NCBI GenBank assembly: GCA_026120035.1 | Contig: JALRME010000008.1 | Span: 1,240,001 to 1,304,000, forward strand | Length of the DNA stretch: 64,000 nucleotides | Origin: Coleophoma eucalyptorum | Lineage: Eukaryota; Ascomycota; Leotiomycetes; Helotiales; Dermateaceae | Reading direction: 5' to 3' | Shown: positions 1 to 11,420 of the stretch, piece by piece | Numbering within the stretch: position 1 is the first letter of the stretch | Layout: each line of letters begins with the position of its first letter | Notes under the pieces: generated by a model | The model's input: the letters and a program-made list of their open reading frames with translations, nothing else | What the model was told of the DNA's origin: nothing | Database searches by the model: none | Position numbers and translations under genes: made by a program

Positions 1-1194
1 TGCAGACTGGGCACGAGAGTCTGAACAAATGGCAGAAGTCTACCAGAACTCCTTTCTTACCATTTCAGCATCTCGTGCTGCTAGTAGCTCAGAAGGTTTC
101 TTGTCAGAACGCCCAGAACCAAATTATACTACCTTGAACATTCGATATGCTGAGAAGTGTAGCGAGATCTCTGCTTTCACGGTCCCCTCTAGACTTGCAG
201 TGGCACCATCACGGTGTGCTGATCTAGAAGATGAACCTCTGACGAACCGTGGCTGGGCACTGCAAGAGCGCTATCTTGCCCGTCGAACATTACACTTTGG
301 TCATTCTCAGACATACTTTGAATGCGGTAATGGGTTTCTCGCAGAAGATGGCCATAATTACAGGAATTGGGGCTACAGACTGGAAAAAAATGCGAGCAGT
401 AACCCGCTTCGTCACTGGCATGGCCTTGTCAGCCAGTACACTCGGCGGGAGCTCACAATAGAAGACGACAAACTGCCAGCACTTGCAGGCCTTCCAAGAT
501 ATTTTGCGACAACCACAAACAAAACTGATCAATATCTGGCTGGTCTTTGGTCGGACCATAGTATTCATGATTTATCTTGGAGTAGAAATGAATCTGAATA
601 TGCAGGACCAAGGCCACGTCCACAACGGTACTGTGCACCAACATGGTCTTCAAGGGGGCAGTAGACTTTGATTTGACAGACGAGCCAGTATCCGTTATCG
701 AAGAAGCACATGTAGATCTTGATACCCCCGGAAGTCCTTATGGAAAGACTGTAGGTGGCTGGATTCGTGTTCGTACTGTCATACTCCTACCGTCTTTTTT
801 TGAGAACGAAAATAATATTCCTTTTGTATGGTTCGAGGAGGATGGCGTTGAATTCCATATATACATTCATTGGGATACAGAATCATATTACCTGCCAGAC
901 TCGACAGGAGCATCAGACTCTGCCAGTAGCGAAGCAAAGTTCTTCGCCATACCACTAAGCTGGCACAGCACTGTCAGTGACGACGAAACCGCAATCTTTG
1001 GGCCATTTTGTCTCATACTAAAGAGAGTGGAACATCATGTGGCTTCGCATGCCGGACTCTTGGGGTTTGAAAGGATTGGAGCTGGATTGGTTCGATGTGA
1101 AGACGAACATGAAGCTGGTTTAAAACGGCTTATTAAAGAGGAGTGGACTGTTGCAAATAATAGCAGAAGTCTCGAGGATATAATAATAGTGTAA
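1..1194 (+). pseudogene. HET-domain protein, right part, broken by a frameshift
   Basis: The window opens inside a HET-domain gene, the fungal heterokaryon-incompatibility family whose members trigger cell death after mismatched hyphal fusion. Reading from base 2 gives DWARESEQMAEVYQNS, then LTISA, RGWALQER and YFECG, the usual order of HET landmarks. The frame ends at 662-664, exactly where the family normally carries its WSWAS motif: I read APTWSS and then a stop. The overlapping +1 frame picks up KGAVDF at about 652 and stays open to 1194 with a plausible C-terminal region. A small net deletion explains this better than an intron, because no GT-AG pair fits so short a step. The N-terminus lies outside the window. 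A truncated HET protein could still be made, so loss of function is inferred, not shown. Confidence 0.75.
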
Positions 1195-1439
1195 TGATGA
1201 CTTATTTACCACATGTACTCTTGCAATGAGTCAGTAACAGTACCTAGCTACAATATCGATAGCAATCATTATATGTAACTCCAATTGTCCGAAAGCAACT
1301 ACAACTACAATTACTTGTAGAGTTACACACCGTATAGTTTGTCTCTAAGAGTGTCGTTCGGCAGAACATCATAGTTTTGGCTACTCTTATCACCTTATCT
1401 AGTACATTCCCTTGGATATAAGGGGATTTGCCCGACTGA

Positions 1440-2985
1440 AATCGTTTCAATGATAGCGGGAGTACCGCAAGTGCTCTTGGTCTTTATGTCTACCATGTTG
1501 TCTAGTGGTAGTCGTACCCTAGCCTCGTTCTCGCCTAAAACTCGACGCCTGTATCACTATCTAGCAGTAGCCGTAATATAGCCTCGTGCCCATATAAAGC
1601 TGCTTCAAAGAGCACCGTTTTACCCCTAGTGTCCTTGGCCTCAATTTCTACGCCCTTGTCTATCAGTAGTCGTACAATAGCTTCGTGCCTGTATGAAGCT
1701 GCTTCAAGGAGCGCCGTTTTACCCCTAGTGTCCTTGGCCTTTATGTCTGCCCCGTTGTCTAAAGGCAGTCGTACGATAGCTTCGTGCCCCTTGAAAGCTG
1801 ACCATATCAGCGCTGTGTATCCCTTACTGTCCTTACTGTCCACATTGTATAGGCGCATTACTCTGCTCCAGCTCTTTTTTTGAATAATATTTTTAGCAAG
1901 AGGCAGAATACCAATGTAAGAAGCTAAATGCAGCAGTGTGAATGATCTAGGTGGCGGCGGAAACTCTTTTATACACCAATATGACTGTAGCCAAGACTTG
2001 CGAATTTGAGACTTCTTGTGATAAAAAGGGAGTGACAAATCAAAAATGTCCGCCGAGTCTACTAGGGCTTTTGCATGTTCGGGCCAATGCGTGCAGCATA
2101 CGAAATCAAAGGAAAATCTCTCATATTTGAAGTGTCACTCAAACGATTGGTTTTCCATGCAGGTCTCAGATGTGGGTGGCCATCCTCTTCAAGATTGATT
2201 TTTCCGTTTGCAAATGCTCCACAGTATAGGTACACCAAACACTTTCTTGAAATCTCAAGATTTCCAACTACTTCTTTGATACGGAAAGACTCGAGGTCAG
2301 GATTTGAGTCTGGAGCTTTCCGTAGAAGATAGTCCTTTGCTGACTGGTGAATGAGACTGACTTTGTCTGATTCGATCGTTAGGAAGGATCCACAATACGA
2401 CACCTAGTCTTTGACAACCTCGGCAAGACTGAAGCTATCTAAGGACTTAGTGTCAATACCAACTGCAGTGCCAAGCTCAGATAGTGTCAAGGGGCAGGTT
2501 GCTAGAACGACCCACACCATTATTTTAGCGGCACGCTCTCTTCGTTTAATATGAATCTGAAGGAGCATTCGAGCGTACAAGTCGTCTAAGCCAGGTGGAA
2601 ATTTGTCCAGTGCTATCTTGATTTCTGTGGCTTTGTATTTTTGTAGTTCTTTCGCAACTAATGCGACCAAGAGGAATGTACCTTGGGCGCGGTCCTGGAA
2701 GACGGTTTTAACATGTAAACGTAATAACTCCGGATATTGTCCATATTCAGAGAGCTCATCAACCCTGGCTTCAATGAATTTGTGAATGTCGCTTTTAACT
2801 TTAGTATCTGGGTCCGAATCCAATCGTATACGGGGAATGTTTGATAACAACCTTGGTAAAGATTCTGGAACATCTCTACTGACAGCAATTAATTTGAAAT
2901 TGTCAGGCGGACTAGAGTCTATAGAGAAAAGGGTCTTAAATCTACCAAGTGGCACCAAGTCCAAAGGGTAAGATAGAGAGTAGGT
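1440..2985 (-). pseudogene. NACHT-ankyrin (NLR-like) gene relic
   Basis: Remains of a fungal NLR-like gene. From 2964 downwards comes the second half of a NACHT module (FKLIAVSRDVPESLP, then a DIHKFIEARV stretch and the winged-helix-like part with PPGLDDLYARML). It runs into CGSFLTI and IHQSAKDYLL (2400-2300) and then ankyrin repeats with GHEAIVRLL and KDTRGKTALLEAA units (1850-1535). The P-loop half is missing upstream of 2985. Three lesions are visible. An in-frame TAG lies at 2404-2406. A one-base loss near 2085 moves YAAR and WPEHA into different frames. Another shift near 1540 is followed by one more degenerate ankyrin unit, readable to about 1440 (EARVRLPLDN). The TAG is one C-to-T step from CAG. 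NACHT-ankyrin proteins are thought to act in non-self recognition; this copy cannot make one. Confidence 0.8.
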
Positions 2986-3620
2986 TGAGTTCTAGAGGAT
3001 GACTAAAGAGGGATGTTTTAGAGGGGCATACGAGAAAGGTAGAAAGGGAGAAACTTTCAACATATAAAGACCTCAGCCGCAGTGTCAAGCGACGCCACTC
3101 TAAGCAAGGAGGTTAATTTTTAAATGCCGCTCTTTAGTTTTTGATCATCAAAATCTCCATTAAAATAGATGTACATGCTAATCGAATGACGACAAAATAC
3201 AATGAAAAGGTCTCATAAGAAATGATAATAATTTCTTAGGTAAAGGAGTCTTCTTGAGTGCAATCATTAAATTAAATATGCTTCTTCTGCCAACTTGGAA
3301 TGTGCCAGCATTTATTAGGCTTGTTGGTGTTCTCTTATGTCTCGCCTACGGTACTCGCTATTTCTTTTCTTGTATAGGACTTTAGATATACATGGGGGTG
3401 ATATGAACTATCAACCGGCGTAAAGATAGGCATAAGCAGTCTTTCAGTACACATATTTACTGGATCTTTTTGCACGTCATCTTTCCTCACTTATGGGAAG
3501 TATCCTAATATATAAGTCCTGCTAGATTCTTTTATTCCGGGCCCACCCTCGTGTGTCTTGTAGTAGATATTCTTGCTTCATCTGCTTAGCCCAGCTTAGA
3601 GCACATTTCTTGATAGTAAA

Positions 3621-3713
3621 ATGACTACTCCGTACTTCACAATGGCTTTTCTAGACCATTTGGCCGCCAAGCGAGCCATTGACCTTCCCAGCGAGAGCGG
3701 TAAAGAATTCTAA
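3621..3713 (+). pseudogene. possible orphan first exon, nitroreductase-like
   Basis: A 30-codon frame starting at ATG 3621 reads FLDHLAAKRAIDLPSES and is followed by a GTAAAG that could be a donor at 3702. The stretch resembles the extreme N-terminus of fungal nitroreductase-like proteins, which open with FLDAV.ARR-type sequence. No matching downstream exon was found in the next 500 bases, so at most this is a leftover first exon. The family assignment is tentative. Confidence 0.2.
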
Positions 3714-4026
3714 TAAGATCTAATTTGTGATATCCACTATTACCTTTAAAGGTATATGGGTGCCCTAGCGATGACGTTATTAGTCAGCCAAGAATGTGGG
3801 GAAAAGCTTGTAAAGAAAGAGTTTACCTAAATCTCTAAGCCAAGACTGGAAGAGCCACTAGTGATTGGAATTATGCTCCTTGCAAATCAATCCGATCGAT
3901 TTATACAGTCTGGTTCAATAACTTCGTTACAGGCAGACTCCTTTTTCCCGTTCTTATTCGGTTGTATCTATTGCTGTGCCACCCGCGCCTCTCTACAATA
4001 CATTATAAGGTTAGATTCGGGTCATC

Positions 4027-4050
4027 ATTCGCATTCGCGTTCGTGTTCGC
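4027..4050. repeat. hexanucleotide tandem repeat (RTTCGY)4
   Basis: Four consecutive six-base units of the form ATTCGC/GTTCGT/GTTCGC. One of several hexamer-period tracts in the window, which matters when judging the CCG array at 18542. Confidence 0.6.
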
Positions 4051-5147
4051 GCTGCCTGGTCGGGATATCGCGCTGATATAGTAGCTACGGGACAGGCAAC
4101 ACCGAATATTCGTTGACCAATCAGCTCATCCCGCTTCGCCTAGGTATATATCCAACGTTGTATGATGTCTGATGTCGATTTACGCTTAAGAAACCTCCGT
4201 AGGCACTCGGCTAGAAACCACTTTCATGACATTCATGCAAGAAGGCTTGCAGAAAACCTAGAAATAGATTTCTGGGAAATGAGTTACAAGAAATGTGGAT
4301 ATACAATAAAGCTTGACTACCACCTTTACCACTGCTGTGCCTCTTTCTGCTGCGGTGATTACTGAGCTAACGAGAGAAAGCCTCCCTGGCAGGTGACCTA
4401 TACTGTTCATGTAGAAAAGAAATGAAGTCAAAAAAGTAAAAGGGCAAGAAAGAGAAACGTATATGGCGGCACGAAAAGAATCAACCTCGAGGTGAATCAA
4501 CCGAAGCGCATCCCTCGCTACAGCTAACAGCAACCAGTGCACCTTTATGTATAATTTAGCTACATTTCAAACATCAAGGTGTCCGCCATGCCCTGCCTCA
4601 TTAGACTCGGCATGCTCCGAACATATACAAAAACATGTTATTCACGTAAATCTCACCTAATGCCCAAAAATTTCGACGGGGCCTTGACATACCTAACCAC
4701 AAACAGTCATCCTACTTCTCACAGATTACGTTACCAGATACTCTGTGGTCGTTCAGATTTTAACCGAGTGAGCGAATTAGCGGCTGTATATTGGAGAATT
4801 TAAGTGTCATGCATACGGTAGCCACTGAGACGTCGTGCCTGGCAAGGTTCAGTATTATATTATCCAGGGTGTCATGGCACCGGTATTATCATTATTTCCA
4901 TTAAAATTTTCTTGCACTAAAGGATGTATATCCTCGTGACAGTTACGAGGTTCCTTCTGTGTGGCTATGATACGTTAAGCCGTACTGGTCGAAATAACTG
5001 GGCCAGCGCAAAATCTCACTGAGAAGACTGTTAGACTTTTGCATATTCAAGGGCCACTAGGGCATATGGACCCATACAGTAGGGCCAGCTAGACCCGTAT
5101 AGTACTTTGAGCCAATTTCAAGAGCGTATATCAAGCTTCTCTAAGTG

Positions 5148-5155
5148 TATATAAG
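5148..5155 (+). promoter_or_regulatory. TATA box of the chitinase gene
   Basis: TATATAAG lies 92 bases upstream of the ATG at 5240. The same spacing is seen for the subtilisin gene (40371 to 40462). Confidence 0.5.
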
Positions 5156-5239
5156 TTGCCAAAGTTCAGCAAAGACTGGTAAGCGACTCACTCATCCAGC
5201 TTCATTATCATCACGGCTTTTACGCTCCCAGTGGCCAAT

Positions 5240-8200
5240 ATGAGGCGCACAACGTTGACTTCGGGCTTCTTCTTTACAGCGCTTGCTTCTATTTTGCTTT
5301 TTGGTGGTCTCCATCCAGCAAATGGTGATTCAATCCCTACCCATCGTGATCCGGCCAAGGCTCCCGCGGTACCCGTCCTCGACCCATCAAGCGCTTATCA
5401 ACAGGCAGCCAAAGAGAAATTTGGGGCTCATAATACTGCACCACAATCGCTCTTCGGGAGGAGGGCCAAGAGACAAGAAACCCTCTCGCCCACGGGTGCT
5501 CTCCTCTGCTCAGATAGCGAGCCATGTGCGGATGGAAGGTAAGGACGAATATCCACTGCCAGGCAAAAAGGTCAAAATGTTTGATGAGCTGACATTTGCG
5601 TCCATCAAGCTGTTGTGGCAATGATGGGATTTGTGGCTTTGGCCCAACCTATTGCGGATCAGGTAACTGCACCAGTAACTGCGATGCAACAGCAATGTGC
5701 GGTATATACAGCGAGGGAGGCGCTATTAGCTGTGGCATGAATCTGTGCTGTGCCTCGAGTGGATGGTGTGGTGTAAGTGAAGAGAGTTATATATATAACC
5801 GGAAGATTAGCTGAACCAAGCCTAGACGGATGCTAATCACTGTATCGGACCCGATCAGTGGGATGTTTGCCAGGAAGGATTCGGACTCTGTGAAATAATC
5901 ACGCCTACCACTTGTGGAGCCGACTCTGGTACCGCAGAGGGACGCACTATTGGCTACTATCAAGCATCCAACACTTATTCCAGGGCTTGCAACAAGATCA
6001 CACCATCTGATATTATCACGACCAACTATTCTCATTTATACTTTGCGTTTGCCTCTATTGACCCAACCAGTTTCGAGATAACCCCAGCAGATGATCAGGA
6101 TGTGCCTCTCTATACTGAATTCACGAATTTAAAGTCCAGCTCCCTGGAAACATGGATTGCTGTTGGTGGGTTCGATTTCAGTGATAATGGTACAGCTACT
6201 CATACCACATGGAGCGATCTTTGTTCTTCACAAGCAAACAGGGCAACATTCATTTCCTCTCTAATAACTTTTATGGACGAATATGGATTCCAAGGTGTTG
6301 ATATCGACTGGGAATATCCTAGTGACTCGACCCGTGGAGGTGTACAAGCCGATACCGAAAACTATGTTTCGCTTATCCAGGAAATGCGCGCGGCCTTTGG
6401 CACTTCGTATGGTATCAGTCTCACTTTGGCACCTGACTATTGGTACCTCCGGTGGTTCGATGCGATTGCAATGGAACCTTATGTCGATTGGTTCGGGTTT
6501 ATGGCCTACGATTTGCACGGATATTGGGATGCCATTAACCCAACCCTTGGCGCTCTCGTCCGTGGCCAAGCTGATATTCGGGAGATCTATAATGACACTC
6601 TCCCGTTATGGTTCGATGGATTAGACGGCTCCAAGATAAACTTTGGTGTCGCTTTGTACGGCCGCGGGTATACTCTGGATAGTAAGATCCCTATAACAGC
6701 GATGTTATGTAATATTAGGCTAACGAACACTTGTATAGATGATTCTTGCAATACCCTACTCTGTGGCTTCTCAGGACCTAGTACTCCTGGAGCCTGTACC
6801 AATACTGCTGGCGTTATGTCCTTGGTCGAAATTGAAGCCCTAATTGAGGAGAACGGATATGTCCCCACCTTGCTGACCGACGCCGCCATGAAACAACTAA
6901 CCTGGGGCGACCAGTGGATTGGGTATGATGACTCCGATACAATTGCTCTTAAGAAGAGCTTCGCGAACAACCTCTGCTTTGGTGGTACAATGTACTGGAG
7001 TGTCGACTTCAACTCTGGAGTTGGATCCGGATCCACCCCAGCCGTCACCACAGACGGTACGTGCGGTACCCTAAATGGAGGCACCACATGCGGTAATGGG
7101 TTTGGGTCCTGCTGCTCAGCCACCGGTTGGTGCGGCGATACAGATGCGTACTGTGGTTCGGGCTGCCAGAGCGGTGCTTGCACGGTATGTTACTTCTGCT
7201 CCTCGTTACATTAAGGTTAGCTGTTGATCTGACATATATTTAGGTGGGCGGGATCACTAGTGATGGTACTTGTGGAATCAATTATCGAAATTCCACATGC
7301 GGTAGCTGGTCAGACGGCTCTTGCTGCTCTGCCGAGGGGTTCTGCGGCACTGGCGACCTTTACTGCGGTACAGGCTGTCAGTCCGGATGCGATAACAGCA
7401 CCGTCATAACCATCGGCAGCACCACTGGCAATGACGCAGGTTGCTCGGGTGATACTACCACTACTGAAGGCGTCCAAGCCATCATGGATGCTACGGGTTA
7501 CGTGGACTATTTAGATCTGATGCTTGGGAGCCTGGCGGATCACGAGGATGACTGGGTTGACAAGCTCTGGCTCTTCGACTTCCCAGACAATGGGGCCTCT
7601 CCTCTGCCTGGCTGCGGCATCATCGATGCTACATGCACTCCCAATGATCTATGCTTAGATTACCCTGATGTTATGTCTTATTGGATCTTCGAGACGGTTG
7701 CCGTACTGCACAGCAAGTGTGATGCCCTCCGTAGTTCCCTCCTATGGACCGGCTGGATAGCGGGCCTGGATATTGACCAGATCGCTAAGGACTTTTCAAG
7801 TTCAACGCCCGTACCATCTTGGGCCAAATGGGTCTCGGCAGCCTTTTCGATGGCGGGAGGTTTCGCAACAGGGATCGACATCAACAAACCGCTCCGTGGT
7901 ATGATGTCCATGGCCGGAGCAGCGTTCACCGCTATATCCGATTCCAGTGATGACCTTGCAACGAATATCATAGATCCATCATCTATTGAGACCACCCTTG
8001 CCAACATAATGGGTGCAGCTGGCAACTACGTTGCAGGAATTTTGGCTAATGCCACGGGTAATGGGGATGCTTCTCTTTTGCCTATTGATACCACGAGCAC
8101 GTTGCAATATGGTACTTCCCGATACTTCAATGATCCATCTATTCTTTTAGACCAAAACAAAGATAATTCAAGTTACCAAACTGGTTGGGCCATTTTCGAA

Positions 8201-8868
8201 ACAAACTTGGTATGTATCATTGTCATCATGGGGAGGAAGACTATATTGTACTAATATATTGTGTACAGGAGAAGAAACTCGTCGACGTAGCTCTACATAC
8301 TGCTTGGTACTTGTTGTTGGCTGATACACAGGTCGAAGATGAAAGCGACTGCAGTTCCTACACTGGGGCACTCTGGCTTGAAGGCAATGGTGAAGAACAG
8401 TGTTTCTACTTGACAAGGCCAAATAGTTTAAACGAGTGTGCTAATGATGATCCCAAAACGGTGAATATTCTCCTGCATATCTTTCATTTGAATTTCTTCT
8501 AATATTTGTTTTGTTTTACTTCTAGTGCGAAAATGACAACTGGGAAATACCTACTGATGGAGACAATTCATTTGATACTGGTGTCTATGCAAAGTTAACC
8601 GATACTTATGGATTCAACCTAACGGTAAGCCTTACCGGCCTTAGTTAACAGGTCATGTTAAATGGTACTAATACGAATAATTTAATAGCAATATTATCTT
8701 GCGCTTATTGATTGCCAATTGAATGGAGATGGTACGGTCGATACTTCTGTTCTAGTTGTCGATAACACTTTACCTAGGTGCTTTTATGACGGCTTTGTCA
8801 TGCATGGGTACTGGCAGCTTTTGGATGATGGAAGTAGGTGGAGTTATTTGGCGTTGTCCGATTTATAA
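5240..8868 (+). CDS. secreted GH18 chitinase with CBM18 modules and long C-terminal region
   Basis: Secreted endo-type chitinase. Hand-built exons: 5240-5538, 5610-5772, 5826-6681, 6739-7184, 7244-8209, 8269-8460, 8526-8624, 8689-8868 (about 1,066 aa), all introns GT-AG. A signal peptide (LTSGFFFTALASILLF) is followed by a Cys-rich CBM18 chitin-binding module (CGNDGICGFGPTYCG to GWCG) split by the second intron. Next is the GH18 barrel (RTIGYYQASNTYSRACNKI, catalytic DIDWE near 6302-6316), then two more CBM18 modules at 7059-7184 and 7262-7400. The remaining 400 or so residues resemble the C-terminal region of subgroup C fungal chitinases, which relate to the alpha subunit of yeast killer toxins; I see no LysM in front. 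The 57-bp intron 6682-6738 contains no stop and keeps frame, so an automatic caller may translate it. Removing it restores YTLDNDSCNTL, the family-like sequence. Likely role: chitin attack on fungal or arthropod walls. Confidence 0.88.
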
Positions 8869-10121
8869 GATCAATGTGAGCAGGCAGGCACAAAAAGGAC
8901 GCTTTATGCTGAGGGCCTTTGTGTATGGTAACAGGCAATTACGCAAGGACCTGGTTTGCATGTACTGTGCATTTAGAGTAGGATTACTACCGTTCCTTCT
9001 TCATCTTCTACTTCCAATCAAGTCTATTTGAGTCCAGCTGTCTGTTGGCGCTTAAAATCAATTTCTAATTGTTTTCTTATTTGCATCGTATATACTCACT
9101 TACTCGCCCAAATTTATCCTTTTGGAGAATTAACGACAAGATGCGTATTTATGGATCCACAGCTGTATTATTGTCTGTAGTTTTGGGCTCTTATCTAGTG
9201 TTTTATCTACGTTGACGATATAGATGTGGTATTAGAGGCAAAAGACGATTGGCATATCGCAATTTCATGAATTTCTACGAGTTATCACTGTTGCTCTCCA
9301 CACGTTTATAAATATACGAGCGATATTGTCGTGGAGAAGGTATATCTCGGGACGTACCACTAGCAATATATGCACTTAATATAACGCTCGTCGAGAATAG
9401 ATTGACTTGATTAAATGTGCTCGGAGGTAGTTATATTCTGGAAGGTGTGGAGACGGAAGACGGACTACCTCCTCTAAAGAGAACAGACTACATATATGCT
9501 TATCGGCACCTGCATTCTACCACATGGCCCTTGCTTCTAAAATTGAAATGTAGGTACTGAAAGACAGGAGTTCTGATTATGTGGTAAAAGTTGTTTGGGG
9601 AAGGTCTCCTGAGGGAACCCTGGCTATCTATGTGCTAAGCGAACTATATAAGTCATCATCCTACTAGCCATTCACTAGTTTCATAGTAGCTTAGTACGGA
9701 TCTATGGAGACTAGTATGCTTTAATAATGCTTATATCGTTAGCGTCGCTCTAAGATACGTTCTGCTTACATCCACGGGGGGTACTTCTAGCGTTATACTA
9801 GACCCACAAGCTTCTTTTAAGAAGGTGACTTTCTAGTATCAGTTTGGTCTTCTTCTTATTCTTCTTCTTTTTATCCTATATTCGTTCTCCTTGTATTCTT
9901 ACAAGGTTAGCATCGAAATCATTATCACTCATAGTGATCTCCTCTCGCAGCAATAGAAGTCCGACGGTAATAAGACTAGCTCCGCCTCTCTCACTCTGGA
10001 AGAATCCGTCCTGGAGAAATCGTTCTATCCAAGTCTTAAGCTTATACTTTGACGGCACAACCAAAGCACCATATCAAAAACACCTATTTATACCACTCTT
10101 GCGAGTTCCAGGCTAGGGCTA
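8869..10121. other. intergenic, possible retroelement debris
   Basis: No supported gene. A minus-strand frame at 9876-10064 (IERFLQDGFFQSERGG) sits beside AT-rich sequence that looks like decayed transposable-element DNA, but no terminal repeats, RT or integrase motifs could be placed. Confidence 0.35.
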
Positions 10122-10597
10122 TGGCTTCGGGATCTACCTCTGAGCCTAGTCCCAGCGCCAGTGGCACCGAGGATCTTCGCACCGGGGCATCGGTCTCCTC
10201 GGGCGCAAATAATATTAACACCCTCCTCACCCTCCCCCCTCTCCCAATACCCGATGGCAAAAATGTAGAGCTACTCACTTACAGCATCTGGCCCATCGAC
10301 GGACTCGATGCGGATTCTCTCGAAGCACTTCTCGGCACATTCATAGAAGACATGAACCCGGTGGTACATAGATCTGTCAACGGATATGGCGTCATGTATT
10401 TTGTGGCTCCTCTGACATCGAGCCAAGTGGTCAAGGTATCTAAACACTATCAAGTACGTAGCTATCTATTCTCCTATTGTATATATAGATGCGAACATTC
10501 ACTGATTGAAGAAAAGTGCTCGTCGGTGGTTCAGCGCCCTGCTCCTGGTACTGCTATTTACCCAATAAATAATGAAGGTTTTCACGGTAGAGAATAG
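10122..10597 (+). CDS. short hypothetical gene or relic, peptidase-prodomain-like
   Basis: From ATG 10122 the frame reads a Ser/Gly-rich lead and then ELLTYSIWPIDG, about 45 residues further SVNGYGVMYFVAPL, and SSQVVKV. This pattern vaguely recalls the inhibitor-like segment seen at the N-terminus of some fungal intracellular S8 peptidase-like proteins. A 66-bp intron from GTACGT (10454) to the AG at 10518-10519 would join HYQ to CSSVVQRP and end at 10597, leaving a protein of roughly 135 aa without any catalytic domain. It is either a small lineage-specific gene or the left end of a lost gene. The assignment is weak and rests only on pattern resemblance. Confidence 0.3.
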
Positions 10598-11420
10598 TCG
10601 CGCGATGTGACAGACCCCAAAGGTTCCTAAGAGGTCGGATGCGGAGTGACGATCTTGGAGGTCGCTAACGTCAGAGTCTGAGATGGAGGAGGTTGAGGTT
10701 TGTTCTACGCTGTTGGTTCCACCAATTGCAGTGAGATAGTCCTATGATAATTGTCTGCACCTGTGTTCATCTTCTTTCCCTCAATAGATTGAGAGGGATT
10801 CGATGCCAAGTTGTGGATCCCACGTAATACAATTCTTTATCACCCGCGCCCGCAAAGTGTAGGTTTCGTTATTATTGGTTTATTTACTTACCTACCTACT
10901 TACCTGCCCACTTGTTTACTTACCTACTCTTCTCTCTCACTACCCCCCCACCTATCTAACTACCTGCCCGCCCGTATTAAAACAGCCTCGCGACATCTAT
11001 GTATCTAAAACCGAAGTTTCTCAAGGTCACCGGACAGCCCAAGCAGTCGTTAATTGGGCTGAAGCCACAAGTTAAGGCCGATTTGCATGTAGGCGTCTAT
11101 CGCATTGTCACATGACCCCTTTATTTCAGCATTTCAGCCTGATAGCATCTTTTCTTTCTAATAACACTGTTAGTCGGATATTATTACTCTGTATGAACAT
11201 CTACTTAGTAAGCCTGGGCTATCATACCAATAGATGGTTGATTATGTGTAATCTCTTTACATGTCCTGATTGGACTTCAACTTCCTCTCAAAGTCACGGG
11301 AAGCGTAGTGTGACTGCATTGCCAACACACAAGTAGTTACAGCTCTACAATGAAGCGGGCTTGATTCTTGTTGCAAACTCACACTAGATAAAAGCCTCTT
11401 GAGAATATATTTACTAAGAA
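10598..11420. other. intergenic with TACC-type microsatellite
   Basis: No gene supported. Contains the ACCT/ACTT-rich tract listed next. Frames at 10811-11075 are artefacts of that tract. Confidence 0.5.
10885..10970. repeat. imperfect tetranucleotide (TACC/TACT) microsatellite
   Basis: Repeated CTTACCTACCTACTTACC-like units, imperfect, pyrimidine-rich on the plus strand. Confidence 0.7.

Larger units (their letters stand above)
2986..5147. other. AT-rich intergenic region with minor relics
   Basis: About 2.1 kb without a convincing gene. It holds a short exon-like scrap (3621-3713) and a hexanucleotide stretch (4027-4050), listed separately. Open frames near 3861, 4162, 4258 and 4579 have no recognisable family content and no supporting splice structure. 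Confidence 0.5.

Noticed and set aside
9844..10116. Plus-strand 90-codon frame near the peptidase-like relic
   Set aside because: Starts in a TTC-rich simple stretch and shows no family content.
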